From NCBI GenBank assembly GCA_023442755.1, contig JAEZXS010000145.1:1-52006 (forward strand): DNA of 52,006 bases. Direction: 5' to 3'. The DNA comes from Pseudomonadota bacterium. Lineage in GTDB: Bacteria; Desulfobacterota; Syntrophobacteria; Syntrophobacterales; Syntrophobacteraceae. Each line of letters opens with the position of its first letter. Position 1 is the stretch's first letter. Positions 27,189-35,614 of this stretch are shown piece by piece. The notes below the pieces were generated by a model. That model was not told the DNA's origin and did no database searches. It saw only the letters and a program-made list of their open reading frames with translations. Made by a program: the position numbers and the translations under genes.

Positions 27189-27722
27189 TCATTGCCGGAT
27201 AGGTTCAGGGGAGGGTTCCTGCCGGCTTTTGTGACGTTTCATCAGAACTTCACCGCTATGTACGAAAAACATGAGCTTTCTCGAACTCTCGCCCCCGACA
27301 TCGGAAGCAACGAGGTTGAGTTTTTCGGCCTCGATTATGGACAGCGCCCTGCGGATGTTCTGCTGACCGATGGTGCCGTTTGGAGTTGTACAGGAGAACA
27401 TGTCTGCCCCTCCGAAAAGTTTTACTTCGATTTCGAAGGCTGCAACTTGTTGCCTTCGGAACTCTTCCAGCATGTGCCGGATCGAGAAGTCGACATACCT
27501 GCAACCTTCTTCATCGAGGCCGCCTCCCGGCATTAGCGCATGGCATATCCCTCCGAGCCTTCGCCGGGCGCTGAAAAAGACCACTGAAACGCAAGACCCG
27601 AGAACCGTCGTCACAATCGTGGGCCGGGTGCCTATGTAGATCTCGCCCGGCTTGAGGTATACGCTCGGAAGGCGGCGGTTCTGGTGCAAGGCCTTATCTT
27701 CTCCTGTATACTGTATTCGCAA
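27189..27722 (-). CDS. cheD: CheD chemoreceptor glutamine deamidase
   Basis: This protein of about 177 residues converts specific receptor glutamines to glutamates and in some species binds CheC. Seen: PGEIYIGTRPTIVTTVLGSCVSVV with the catalytic Cys, GGICHALMPGG with the catalytic His, and KLFGGADMF. There is no ATG at the N-terminus: the frame opens with TTG at 27722, overlapping cheR by 29 bases. A second TTG at 27689, after AGGAGAAG, is an alternative start. The overlap suggests translational coupling with cheR. Confidence 0.93.
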   Translation of the reverse strand: MRIQYTGEDKALHQNRRLPSVYLKPGEIYIGTRPTIVTTVLGSCVSVVFFSARRRLGGICHALMPGGGLDEEGCRYVDFSIRHMLEEFRRQQVAAFEIEVKLFGGADMFSCTTPNGTIGQQNIRRALSIIEAEKLNLVASDVGGESSRKLMFFVHSGEVLMKRHKSRQEPSPEPIRQ

Positions 27723-28599
27723 CCTGGTCCAGCGGGAGATTCATGTTGTGCAAGGTCTCGGAATGACCTGTAAACAGGACCCCCCCACGAACCAGGTTGC
27801 GGCAGAACTGTCCCAGGACTGCCTCCTGGGTGGGTCGATCGAAATAGATGAGCACATTCCGGCAGAAGATTATGTCCATCTGTGTGCCCAAGTCCAGTGG
27901 GTTCTCGAGCAGGTTGAGTCTATGGAAGCTGACTTTTGCGCGCAGATCGGGCGATATCCGCACAAGGTTGCTGGCCTTGTCCTTGCTTCTCAAAAGATAT
28001 CTTTTTCTCAGCGCCATTGGAATTACTTCGATTTTCTCGTGCTCGTAGACCCCCTGCCTGGCTTTTTCCAACACCTTGGTAGAAATATCGGTTGCGAGGA
28101 TCGCAAACTTGAGATCTCGCCATACTTGTGCAAATTCACTCAACACCATCGCCAGTGTGTACGGTTCCTCACCCGTTGAGCACCCTGCGCTCCAAACGTC
28201 GAGCCGGGTTCTCGTGCCGGCCCCGTTTGACCTGATCAGTTCCGGCAGGACAGTCTCCGTTAAAATGGAGAAATGCTTGCTTTCCCGGAAAAAATCCGTC
28301 TTGTTGGTCGTGACCTCGTCGATGAGATGTACCCATTCCTCGTTGCTCTGACCTTCCGGACTGAAGAGGTAGGCCAGGTAGCTTTCGAAAGAATGGAATC
28401 CCAAAGCGCGCAGGCGTTTTCGCAGCCGTCCCTCCACCATGGTCTTCTTGCCGGGTACGATGCGTATCCCGCATTCCGAATGGATGTAGCTGCTCAACAG
28501 GGCGAAATCGCGCGAGGAAAGGGTGGCGTCGTAGATGTTCGCCTTGTCTCTGTCAGCCCCCCTTCCCATTTCCCGAACACTCTCGGATGACGTTTTCAT
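27694..28599 (-). CDS. cheR: CheR chemoreceptor methyltransferase
   Basis: This 301-residue SAM-dependent methyltransferase methylates receptor glutamates during adaptation. The N-terminal helical domain (about 20-90) has KTMVEGRLRKRLRALG. The catalytic domain carries DVWSAGCSTGEEPYTLAM (SAM-binding) and DIIFCRNVLIYFD, with the usual beta-subdomain between. It overlaps cheD at the 3' end and follows cheW by 39 bases. The beta-subdomain binds receptor C-terminal pentapeptides in family members, relevant to the MCP tail here. Confidence 0.96.
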   Translation of the reverse strand: MKTSSESVREMGRGADRDKANIYDATLSSRDFALLSSYIHSECGIRIVPGKKTMVEGRLRKRLRALGFHSFESYLAYLFSPEGQSNEEWVHLIDEVTTNKTDFFRESKHFSILTETVLPELIRSNGAGTRTRLDVWSAGCSTGEEPYTLAMVLSEFAQVWRDLKFAILATDISTKVLEKARQGVYEHEKIEVIPMALRKRYLLRSKDKASNLVRISPDLRAKVSFHRLNLLENPLDLGTQMDIIFCRNVLIYFDRPTQEAVLGQFCRNLVRGGVLFTGHSETLHNMNLPLDQVANTVYRRR

Positions 28600-28638
28600 G
28601 ATGTTTGCCTCACCTGTCCGGCCGTCTCGAATCCTTCA

Positions 28639-29154
28639 CTATCCAGCTACGGGTTCGAGCCGGGACGGATCGTCGGCCGTTTCCAGCACGGCTGCAATGT
28701 CATCGGAGGAAAAGACCCTGTCTATATCGAGCAGGATAATAAACTGGTCGTCCCGCTTCCCCATCCCTTTGATGAACTGCGTTCGCAACCGCGTGCCGAT
28801 CCGGGGAGGTGGTTCTATCCGGGAGGAATCGAGTTCCAGGACCTCCTGGACTGAATCCGCCAGCGCGCCCAGTACCGTAGTCTCTCCGTCCAGGTCTATT
28901 TCAACTATGATGATGCAGGTGTTTACCGACATCTCGGCTTTCGTCATCCCGAACTTCAACCGCATGTCGATAACCGGGACCACCCTTCCTCGAAGATTTA
29001 TGACCCCCGACATGAATTCCGGCATGCGCGGGACTTTTGTGAGAGCCGTAAAATCCAGCACCTCGCGAACTTTGTAAATATCCAGGCCGAAGATTTCATC
29101 GTCCAGGCTGAAAGTCAGGTACTGCGCCGCTTCGGTTATGCCGTCTACACTCAT
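28639..29154 (-). CDS. cheW: CheW coupling protein
   Basis: This 171-residue single CheW domain links receptors to CheA. Seen: QYLTFSLDDEIFGLDIYKVREVLDF, then VPRMPEFMSGVINLRGRVVPVIDMR and a C-terminal half ending in FIILLDIDRVFS. GGAG lies 6 bases before the ATG. It sits directly after the MCP gene (12-base gap), so receptor and coupler are made together. Its presence shows the cluster is meant for a CheA signalling array although cheA lies elsewhere. Confidence 0.95.
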   Translation of the reverse strand: MSVDGITEAAQYLTFSLDDEIFGLDIYKVREVLDFTALTKVPRMPEFMSGVINLRGRVVPVIDMRLKFGMTKAEMSVNTCIIIVEIDLDGETTVLGALADSVQEVLELDSSRIEPPPRIGTRLRTQFIKGMGKRDDQFIILLDIDRVFSSDDIAAVLETADDPSRLEPVAG

Positions 29155-29166
29155 TGGTTTCTCCGT

Positions 29167-31239
29167 CTAGTATTTTTCAAACCCGGGCTCTTCCCCGTCG
29201 GACTTGCCGGTTCCCAATTCCAGCGACACGCCCTTGCTCTTCCCCTCGGATGCGGCGACGCTCATTTGCGGGCCGTACCCCGCGGCTTTTCCTCGATTTC
29301 CCTTTCCCCCGATTTTCACTTCGGAATGCCGAGGGAGCTTGGCAAACGAGTCTACCTGATCCCTGGTGTCTGTCCTGAAAAACGAAATAATCTGCTGCAG
29401 TTGATCGGCCTGGGTCATAAGTTCTTCCGAAGTCGAAGCCATCTCTTCCGAAGCCGACGCGTTCTGCTGGATGACCTGGTCCAGCTGCTGGAGCGCTTTA
29501 CTGATCTGCTCCGCACCGCTGTTCTGCTCATTGCAGGCGGCCGTGATTTCCTGCACCAGTTCGGACGTCTTCTGGATATCCGGTACGATTTGCAGCAGCA
29601 TTGCCCCGGCTTTTTCCGCCACCGCGACGCTGGAGGTGGAGAGCTTACTGATTTCCGCTGCGGCCGTCTGGCTCCGTTCCGCGAGCTTACGGACTTCCGA
29701 TGCCACTACGGCGAAACCTTTCCCGTGTTCTCCTGCCCGCGCTGCCTCGATTGCCGCGTTCAGAGCCAGGAGATTCGTCTGTCGTGCTATCTCCTCGATT
29801 ATCGATATCTTCCCCGCGATTTCCTTCATGGCCAGGACGGTTTCGCTGACGGCTCCCCCGCCCGCCTTGGCGTCTTCGGCGGTTTTGTAAGCAATCTTTT
29901 CGGTCTGCAGGGCATTGTCGGCATTTTGCTTGATGTTGGAACTCATCTCCTCCATGGACGACGACACTTCCTCAGCCGATGCCGCCTGCTCCGATGCACC
30001 CTGGGACAGCTGTTCGGCGGTAGCGCTCAGTTCCTGGCTTCCGACGCTTACGTTCGCTCCGGCCCTTTTGACCTCGCCCACGATATCCCGCAGCTTCCCG
30101 ACCATGTTGGACATGGCTTTGAGCAGCTGCCCGGTTTCATCCCTGCTGTCCACTTCGATTTTCAGGGTGAGGTCGCCCTCGCTCATCTGGTTGGAAATGC
30201 CGACTGCCCGGATAATTGGCCGCGTGATTGCCCGGGTGATGAAGACCGCGAGACAGACGCCCAGGGCGATGGCAAGAATGAGGCCGACAATCATGACGTT
30301 TGAGGAAAAAGAAAGCCTGCTCAGGGTAGTGCCGGCTATCTGCCGGGTATCCGTCATTCCCGCAGCGGCGGCGCTTTCGGCGATTGCATTTAGTTCGTCG
30401 CCAATTTGCCTGCGTCTGTTGCCCTGGTCTTCCGAAATCGTAGTGTTGGCTACGAGATCGTTCATGATCCGTTTGTACGAGCCCAGTTCCGATTTGAGAT
30501 CGTCAACTTTTTTGATGTTCTGTTCCTGCCGCGTGACGGACCTTAACGCATCCACTTTCCTTTCGATCGCATCGAAACTCTTCTGTATATCCTGTGCGAT
30601 TTTTGCGTCGCGATCCGCCATGTACCGCGCGGCCGAAATGCGAATCCCCGCTGCCAGATAAGCGATTTCGTCCACCGCGCCGATCTTGGACAGGCGTTCG
30701 ATGAGTTTTGGCCCTTCCTGGCGGGAATTTATCTCGTTTTTCAGCATTTCAGCCTGATCGGCCCCAAGCGACTGGATAAGCGCCAGAAAGTTCGATCCGA
30801 TCTCGGTGAGGTCCTTGCGGTTGTTCAACAGATTTTCGTTCTTGGATACCGTTTCCACAACGACGCGTTCGTATTCGTTTGCCTTTGTCTGGATCTTTTC
30901 CAGGTCTTCCCGGAGCTTCTCCAGTTCAGGATAGCGGGAAACCAGTTCCCTGGCGTCTTTGAGGCTTTTCTTGACCGATTCGAGACTCTTCATGCCCGCG
31001 TCGTATTGCTTCTTATCCAGGGTGTATCCGTATCCCCGCATATCGAGCATGGTCCGAAGAAAATTGCTTTCTATGTGCTTCGCGAACTCCGTTTGGGGAA
31101 CGAACTGCTTGTCCAGTTTGAGGGCCAGGCTTTCGACGCTTTTCATGTTCCAGACCGCGACTGTTCCGAGAGTCAGACAGAGAGCTATCAGAATTGCGAA
31201 TCCAAGACCTATTTTCACTCCCAGCTTCAAATCCTTCAT
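29167..31239 (-). CDS. Methyl-accepting chemotaxis protein with HBM-like sensor
   Basis: This 690-residue receptor starts at 31239, where AAGGAGT lies 8 bases upstream; the longer frame adds 21 residues without support. TM1 (about 9-30) is followed by a helical periplasmic domain of about 260 residues. Its LLNNRKDLTEIGSNFLALIQ block fits the helical bimodular (HBM) family. Then come TM2, HAMP (RPIIRAVGISNQMSEGDL) and a cytoplasmic signalling hairpin with the highly conserved tip EEIARQTNLLALNAAIEAAR. The extreme C-terminus, after a Gly/Lys/Ser-rich linker, is GFEKY. This fits the x-aromatic-x-x-aromatic tether known to recruit CheR/CheB. The ligand is unknown. Confidence 0.95.
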   Translation of the reverse strand: MKDLKLGVKIGLGFAILIALCLTLGTVAVWNMKSVESLALKLDKQFVPQTEFAKHIESNFLRTMLDMRGYGYTLDKKQYDAGMKSLESVKKSLKDARELVSRYPELEKLREDLEKIQTKANEYERVVVETVSKNENLLNNRKDLTEIGSNFLALIQSLGADQAEMLKNEINSRQEGPKLIERLSKIGAVDEIAYLAAGIRISAARYMADRDAKIAQDIQKSFDAIERKVDALRSVTRQEQNIKKVDDLKSELGSYKRIMNDLVANTTISEDQGNRRRQIGDELNAIAESAAAAGMTDTRQIAGTTLSRLSFSSNVMIVGLILAIALGVCLAVFITRAITRPIIRAVGISNQMSEGDLTLKIEVDSRDETGQLLKAMSNMVGKLRDIVGEVKRAGANVSVGSQELSATAEQLSQGASEQAASAEEVSSSMEEMSSNIKQNADNALQTEKIAYKTAEDAKAGGGAVSETVLAMKEIAGKISIIEEIARQTNLLALNAAIEAARAGEHGKGFAVVASEVRKLAERSQTAAAEISKLSTSSVAVAEKAGAMLLQIVPDIQKTSELVQEITAACNEQNSGAEQISKALQQLDQVIQQNASASEEMASTSEELMTQADQLQQIISFFRTDTRDQVDSFAKLPRHSEVKIGGKGNRGKAAGYGPQMSVAASEGKSKGVSLELGTGKSDGEEPGFEKY

Positions 31240-31398
31240 TCGTGTTACTCCTTGTGCGGCAGCTTGCGATGTAGGTTCGTCGATACGTAAAGTCCCGGAC
31301 ATATGTGATTACAGCCCTCTTCCCCTCACTGAAAAAGCCTGCAAATCCTGCTGAAAGCGTTCCCCTTCGCCATTCCACCAGGGGGCGGCAATCGGGAT

Positions 31399-31764
31399 TC
31401 ATCCCAAAACCTTTTTCACCACAGCGATCAGTTGCTCCGGTTTGAACGGTTTTACGATCCAGCCTGTGGCTCCTGCGGCTTTGCCCTCCTGTTTTTTCTC
31501 CATCTGTGATTCCGTGGTGAGCATGATAATGGGAATGAACTTGCATAACGATGCGGTTCGCACCTGGCGGATGAGTTCGATCCCGTCCATATTCGGCATG
31601 TTGAGGTCGGTAATGATCATGTGGATTTGAGAACTGCCCAGCCTGGAAAGAGCATCCCTTCCGTCGACCGCCTCTACGACCTCGTAGCCTGCGCCGCGAA
31701 GGGTAAAACTCACCATCTGCCGTACACTGGGTGAGTCGTCCACTGTCATTATGGTTCTGCTCAT
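31399..31764 (-). CDS. cheY: CheY-type single-domain response regulator
   Basis: This 121-residue receiver has TVDDSPSVRQ (acidic pocket), D51-region ITDLNMPNMDGIEL, IIMLTTES and WIVKPF with the conserved Lys: all catalytic receiver positions. ATG at 31764 has GGAGG 8 bases upstream. It precedes the MCP gene by 159 bases in the chemotaxis operon and is the likely output regulator of this array. Assignment as cheY is by position and length. Confidence 0.92.
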   Translation of the reverse strand: MSRTIMTVDDSPSVRQMVSFTLRGAGYEVVEAVDGRDALSRLGSSQIHMIITDLNMPNMDGIELIRQVRTASLCKFIPIIMLTTESQMEKKQEGKAAGATGWIVKPFKPEQLIAVVKKVLG

Positions 31765-31825
31765 TGCAATGGCCTCCACTTACCGACATGCGCCTTCGTC
31801 AGTGGCGCTACCGGCATCCGAACTT

Positions 31826-32245
31826 TCAAAACAACTTGGCCTTGTCCGATATGCTCCCGCCCTGGCGCGACTTGCGGCATAAAGCGCCGATCATCTTGTT
31901 CAGCACGGCGCCGAGTTCGGACATGTTGCAGTCGGCAAAACAGTAATAGCTGGGGAGCAGCGTTAGCCCCATGGCAATTGTCTCCTTTTGCCTGTCGGGC
32001 AGGACGAGTATGACGCGAAGATCGGAAAACAGTTCGCTCAGGCTCGTGAGCCTGATGAGTTCGGCCCGGCTGCCGGCGGAAATCACGGCGATTTCCACGG
32101 CATTGAGCGGCTGGTGCAGTTTCCTCCACAGGTTCTCAAAAGAGAAACAGACTTCCTGTTGGGAAGCCGGCACTATTCTCATGACGGCATTCCGCAGAAG
32201 CCGATCTTCGTTTTTCCGGTTTGAAAGATAGAGAAGCAGTTTCAT
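31826..32245 (-). CDS. Small unknown protein, first gene of the chemotaxis operon
   Basis: I do not recognise a family for these 139 residues (MKLLLYLSNRKNEDRLL...). The alternating pattern ends strands with IAVIS, RVILVLP and SYYCFADCN. This suggests a Rossmann-like or degenerate receiver fold without the phospho-acceptor Asp of true receivers. ATG at 32245 is chosen because a well-spaced sigma-54 promoter ends about 42 bases upstream; the ribosome site is weak. The longer frame to 32359 would overlap that promoter. It is probably co-transcribed with cheY and the rest. Confidence 0.6.
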   Translation of the reverse strand: MKLLLYLSNRKNEDRLLRNAVMRIVPASQQEVCFSFENLWRKLHQPLNAVEIAVISAGSRAELIRLTSLSELFSDLRVILVLPDRQKETIAMGLTLLPSYYCFADCNMSELGAVLNKMIGALCRKSRQGGSISDKAKLF

Positions 32246-32298
32246 ACAAAAAATTCTCGAAAATTGAGTTCGATAACAAGAAGCCGGTTCATGCAAAG

Positions 32299-32313
32299 GC
32301 AAATAGGATGCCA
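32299..32313 (-). promoter_or_regulatory. Sigma-54 (-24/-12) promoter for the chemotaxis operon
   Basis: On the minus strand, TGGCATCCTATTTGC has GG and GC exactly ten bases apart, as sigma-54 promoters require (consensus TGGCAC-N5-TTGC). The predicted start is about 32287, leaving a leader of about 42 bases to the ATG at 32245. An NtrC-family activator gene lies immediately upstream. Sequence match and spacing are seen; function is inferred. Confidence 0.7.
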
Positions 32314-32521
32314 GGATGGTCGGATGAGTCGGGAAGCGGTTCGTTTTTGTTCGCATCAAGGCGCAGCAATGATTTGGGGAGATGGCGGTCTTCTATTGCG
32401 AATCGTGGACGACGGTTTTCTTTCGATTCTTTCAAACGTTATGTCTCGTTCTGCGAGACGGTTTCGTGCGGGTGTGAGGGAAAAGTCGCGGGGGATGGGC
32501 CTCGAAGCGGGCATTGGATGC

Positions 32522-32558
32522 TGTCTTGTCCGGCAAGACAGGTACGCCGGACAAGACA
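32522..32558. promoter_or_regulatory. Perfect 13-bp inverted repeat, candidate enhancer site or terminator
   Basis: TGTCTTGTCCGGC (32522-32534) and its exact complement (32546-32558) are separated by 11 bases. The first arm also forms TGTCTTG-N5-CAAGACA with the loop. It lies 235-270 bases upstream of the predicted sigma-54 start, a usual enhancer distance, and 14 bases after the NtrC-type gene's stop. As a terminator it lacks a T-run, which favours a protein-binding role, but both remain possible. Confidence 0.55.
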
Positions 32559-32571
32559 ATGGGGAGCGGGA

Positions 32572-33996
32572 TCAGTTTTTGCGCGAGATGCCGTATTTTT
32601 TCAAAAGAGCATAAAGCCGGGGGCGGGATAGACCGGAAACACGGCAGGCTTCCCGGATATTCAGGCTTCTGACGGAGATGAGGGATTTGAGGTAATCGCG
32701 CTCCGCCATGGCAACTGCGTTTTCCCGGAAATCGCAGAGTTTGGGAACTTCACCCCGGAACTTGATGGAGTTGCTTCCCCCTGCGTTGTCGGGATGCCTG
32801 GTAAAGGAGGACCGCGCCAGTTCGATACGGAGGTGGACGGGCAGGTGGTCGGGAAAAAGGACGCTTTCATCGCGGGCCGCCGTAATGGCGCTTTCCAGGC
32901 AGTGTCCCAGTTCGCGAACATTGCCCGGCCATTCGTAACCGGCAAGCATATCCAGAAATTCCGTCGAAAAGACTTTGACTTTCTTCCCATAGCGATTGCA
33001 GAGCCTTCCGATGAAATAGTTCGTCAGGTCTTCCACATCGTCCGGCCGGTCGCGCAAGGGGGGCAATTCGATGACGAAGGAGCGGAGCCGGAAGAGCAGG
33101 TCCTCCCGGAATTCTCCATTCCGCACCATTTGTTCCAGGTTCCGGTTGGTAACCGCCACGAGGCGGAAATCGCTCTGTACCTCGTCCCTTGCGCCGATCG
33201 GCCTGTACCTGCGCTCCTGCAGGACCCTGAGAAAGGACTTCTGCAGGGACAGCGGCAACTCCCCGACTTCGTCCAGCACAAGCGTTCCGCCGTCCGCCTG
33301 GCTGATCATCCCTTCCTGAGCCTTGTCGGCGCCTGTGAAGGCGCCCTTGGCATGCCCAAAGAGCATGTTCTCGACCAGGGATTCCGGAAGGGAAGCGCAA
33401 TCCACGACCACGAATGGTTTACCCGACCGGCTGCTGTTAGCGTGGATAGCCCGGGCGAAAAGCTCCTTGCCCGTTCCCGTTTCCCCCGTTATGAGCACGT
33501 TGACCTCGCTGGCCACCGCCCGGGACACGAGGTCGAGACACGACAGGATGCGCGGGCTTTTCCCGATGATCCTTTCCCGTTTCAGGGCCACCGGTCCGGG
33601 CGCCGCCCCGGTAAGCCGCCTGCTTGTTTCTTCCTCGTGGTACCGGAGCGCGCGGGTCAGACAAAGCTGGATGGCGCGGCCTGAGAAGGGTTTTCGAACG
33701 TAATCCCATGCGCCGCTCCTCAAAGCCAGTTCGGCCCCGTCGGCATCGCCCGCCCCGGTTATGATTATAACCTCGGGATGAGAACGGCTCTCGCGAATGA
33801 TCGGCAGGGCATCCAGCCCATGACCGTCCGGCAGATATACATCCAGGAACACCAGGTCGAAATCCGAAGATCGGGCCAGCGCCAATCCTTCCTGCAGGCA
33901 GGCTGCATGGGTGACGTCATGGCCCAGTCTTTTGGTGATTGAAGAGAGCATATCGCCCATCAAAATATCGTCATCAATAATCAAGACGTTAGACAT
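32572..33996 (-). CDS. NtrC-family sigma-54-dependent response regulator
   Basis: These 474 residues have the standard three domains. The receiver has D52 in VFLDVYLPDGHG and K in YVRKPFSG. The AAA+ domain has Walker A GETGTGKE (171-178), the sigma-54 contact loop GAFTGA (218-223), Walker B-type TLVLDEVGEL and arginine-finger region FREDLLFRLRSF. A Fis-type helix-turn-helix lies near 445-470 (NIREACRVSGLSRPRLYALLKKYG). AAAGGA precedes the ATG. Nearby sites (sigma-54 promoter, inverted repeat) suggest it activates the chemotaxis operon. Its cognate kinase is not adjacent. Confidence 0.95.
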   Translation of the reverse strand: MSNVLIIDDDILMGDMLSSITKRLGHDVTHAACLQEGLALARSSDFDLVFLDVYLPDGHGLDALPIIRESRSHPEVIIITGAGDADGAELALRSGAWDYVRKPFSGRAIQLCLTRALRYHEEETSRRLTGAAPGPVALKRERIIGKSPRILSCLDLVSRAVASEVNVLITGETGTGKELFARAIHANSSRSGKPFVVVDCASLPESLVENMLFGHAKGAFTGADKAQEGMISQADGGTLVLDEVGELPLSLQKSFLRVLQERRYRPIGARDEVQSDFRLVAVTNRNLEQMVRNGEFREDLLFRLRSFVIELPPLRDRPDDVEDLTNYFIGRLCNRYGKKVKVFSTEFLDMLAGYEWPGNVRELGHCLESAITAARDESVLFPDHLPVHLRIELARSSFTRHPDNAGGSNSIKFRGEVPKLCDFRENAVAMAERDYLKSLISVRSLNIREACRVSGLSRPRLYALLKKYGISRKN

Positions 33997-34269
33997 AGGT
34001 CCTTTCCGAATTCATTAGGTGAAACGTAATAATCCAAAGTCTGTATCGGTCTATCGGGAAAGATGGATGAGAAGTATTCTTGAAAAGGATTTCCCCCTGA
34101 GGTTTTTCAGGGCTATGATCGATCATAGGGTGGCGGGCAGTTCCTCAATGCCGCCCCGAACAGCTTCCATGCGCCTCAGATGGAGAGCCGGAGAGCTTCG
34201 AAACCCTCGGGGCTCACGTTGCCTATCGTCCATCTCACCGCCGGGTGTCGCATCGCAGCACATCCTTTT
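33997..34269. promoter_or_regulatory. Upstream region of the NtrC-type regulator
   Basis: About 270 bp without a gene. It contains a perfect 16-bp palindrome at 34113-34128 and a small hairpin CCCTGA...TTCAGGG near 34094-34112. The promoter of the regulator should lie between the palindrome and 33996. Confidence 0.4.
34113..34128. promoter_or_regulatory. Perfect 16-bp palindrome CTATGATCGATCATAG
   Basis: The two 8-bp halves are exact complements. It lies about 117-132 bases upstream of the NtrC-type regulator start, a sensible operator position, possibly for autoregulation. No known regulator consensus is claimed. Confidence 0.5.
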
Positions 34270-35313
34270 TCATTCATACCTCCGATGCGGCCGGGCATGT
34301 TCCAGCTTCAGGCAGAACTTCAGATCGTTCCTGGCGCCCCAGGCGTACTTGTAATCTTCCGTTCCCCTCAAAAAGTCGAACCGGATAAGCCCTTGCCGCA
34401 TGGCCTCCCCAATCGCGTGCACCAGGAGCGCCTTCCCGGGGCTGAACCGCGCGAACGCCAGGTCGAACCCGCCAAGATAGCCGAACAGGCGTCCCCCGCG
34501 AGCGAAGGCGTACAGGACGGCGATTATTTTTCCGTCCAGCTTTAGCGCATGAAACCGCAGGCTGCCGTTTTCGAGGAGTCCACGCGCCGCATCCTTGTGG
34601 AAAGCCCGGACGGCGTCGTCTTGGAGGACCCCGGGAAGCCCCTTTTTCCGCCAGCGAGTCGCATGCAGCAGGAAGAGCGCCTCGACGCATTCGGAGATGT
34701 TCCCTGCGTCGGCCATTTCCAGGAGGATCTCTCCGTTTCGCGCAAGAGCCTTGATCCCGCGTTCGAGATTTCGCCTGCGGGCCGCGGAAAGGCCGGAAAA
34801 GAGTTCTTCCCGGGTTGAGGGAAGATCGAGAACCGGGCAGGGTGTGGAAGGTGCCCTGACGATCCACAACCCGAGGCCGGCCGGGACTTTCAGCAGAGGA
34901 GACCCTTGCGGGATGTCGCAAAGATGGCATGCCCCCCATCGATGCCTTTGGCGATAAAGATGTTCGAAAAAAAGAGTTGCCGCCGTTTTTCCCATCCCGG
35001 GTTCCACGAGCATGTCCAGGTGATCCGAAATGCCGGTTCCGAGGAAGGCTGCCGTTCGCGGCGAGCCCGCCACGAACAGGGGAAGGATGCCTGCCACGCG
35101 GCCTTCCTGCCGCAGGACGATCACCCAGGGGCGGCCCGAGCCGAGATGCTTCCACCATGCAAGCAGCCATTCGGGCGACTGGAATGGGGTTGCGGAAGGA
35201 CACCGCTGCCACAGGCCGCCCCATTCCGCCCGCAGAGCTTCGAGCGCTCCCTGTTCGGTGACATCTTCAATTTCGGTCAATACAGGGGCCGGTGCGCTGA
35301 GTACACGGGGCAT
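34270..35313 (-). CDS. GNAT/FemAB-type acetyltransferase of the CelD/BioF2 group
   Basis: This 347-residue protein with a double-GNAT architecture resembles CelD-like acetyltransferases (PF13480). Seen: SPFQS-like TPFQSPEWLLAWW near 42, a mid-domain VIVLRQEGRVAGILPLF, SAARRRNLERG and the C-terminal ALLVHAIGEAMRQGL followed by FDFLRGTEDYKYAWGA, the clearest signature. Such proteins often act in exopolysaccharide or cell-envelope modification. It stands alone here, 270 bases from the regulator gene. AAGGAA precedes the ATG. Substrate unknown. Confidence 0.85.
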   Translation of the reverse strand: MPRVLSAPAPVLTEIEDVTEQGALEALRAEWGGLWQRCPSATPFQSPEWLLAWWKHLGSGRPWVIVLRQEGRVAGILPLFVAGSPRTAAFLGTGISDHLDMLVEPGMGKTAATLFFEHLYRQRHRWGACHLCDIPQGSPLLKVPAGLGLWIVRAPSTPCPVLDLPSTREELFSGLSAARRRNLERGIKALARNGEILLEMADAGNISECVEALFLLHATRWRKKGLPGVLQDDAVRAFHKDAARGLLENGSLRFHALKLDGKIIAVLYAFARGGRLFGYLGGFDLAFARFSPGKALLVHAIGEAMRQGLIRFDFLRGTEDYKYAWGARNDLKFCLKLEHARPHRRYE

Positions 35314-35614
35314 GGCGAATTCCTTGCCGGGATGAGAATGGCAGGAGAGGGCAGTTCCTGATCTGGAGCCAAAATAGGATTGATGAGTGAGCCTGTAAAG
35401 GAAGCAGGGGGAGAATAACTATGGAGTTGGGCAGCTCGAGCTAAAGGGCGCGCGGGCAGTCCGGCACAGGTACAGTTCGATTTGGCAAAATGTTCGAAAT
35501 GGTGCAATGTATCCGGGATGCTCTGTTGTAATCGGCCTGTTCTTTGGATATTATCCCTGCCAGGAAATAATAAACCCGGTCCAGTAGCTTCTCACCTCGA
35601 ACTGGAGCGTTCAC
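35314..35614. other. Divergent intergenic region
   Basis: About 300 bp between the divergent acetyltransferase and PAS-protein genes; both promoters should be here. TTGGCAAAATGTTCG (near 35479) looks like half a sigma-54 site but lacks the GC of the -12 box. Confidence 0.35.

Noticed and set aside
29266..30661. Long plus-strand frames opposite the MCP gene
   Set aside because: They mirror the receptor's repetitive Glu/Ala/Ser coding pattern; no motifs.
32794..35261. Several frames of 200-316 codons opposite or overlapping the NtrC-type and CelD-like genes
   Set aside because: Frames are long only because of high GC content; low-complexity Arg/Pro/Gly sequence with no domains.
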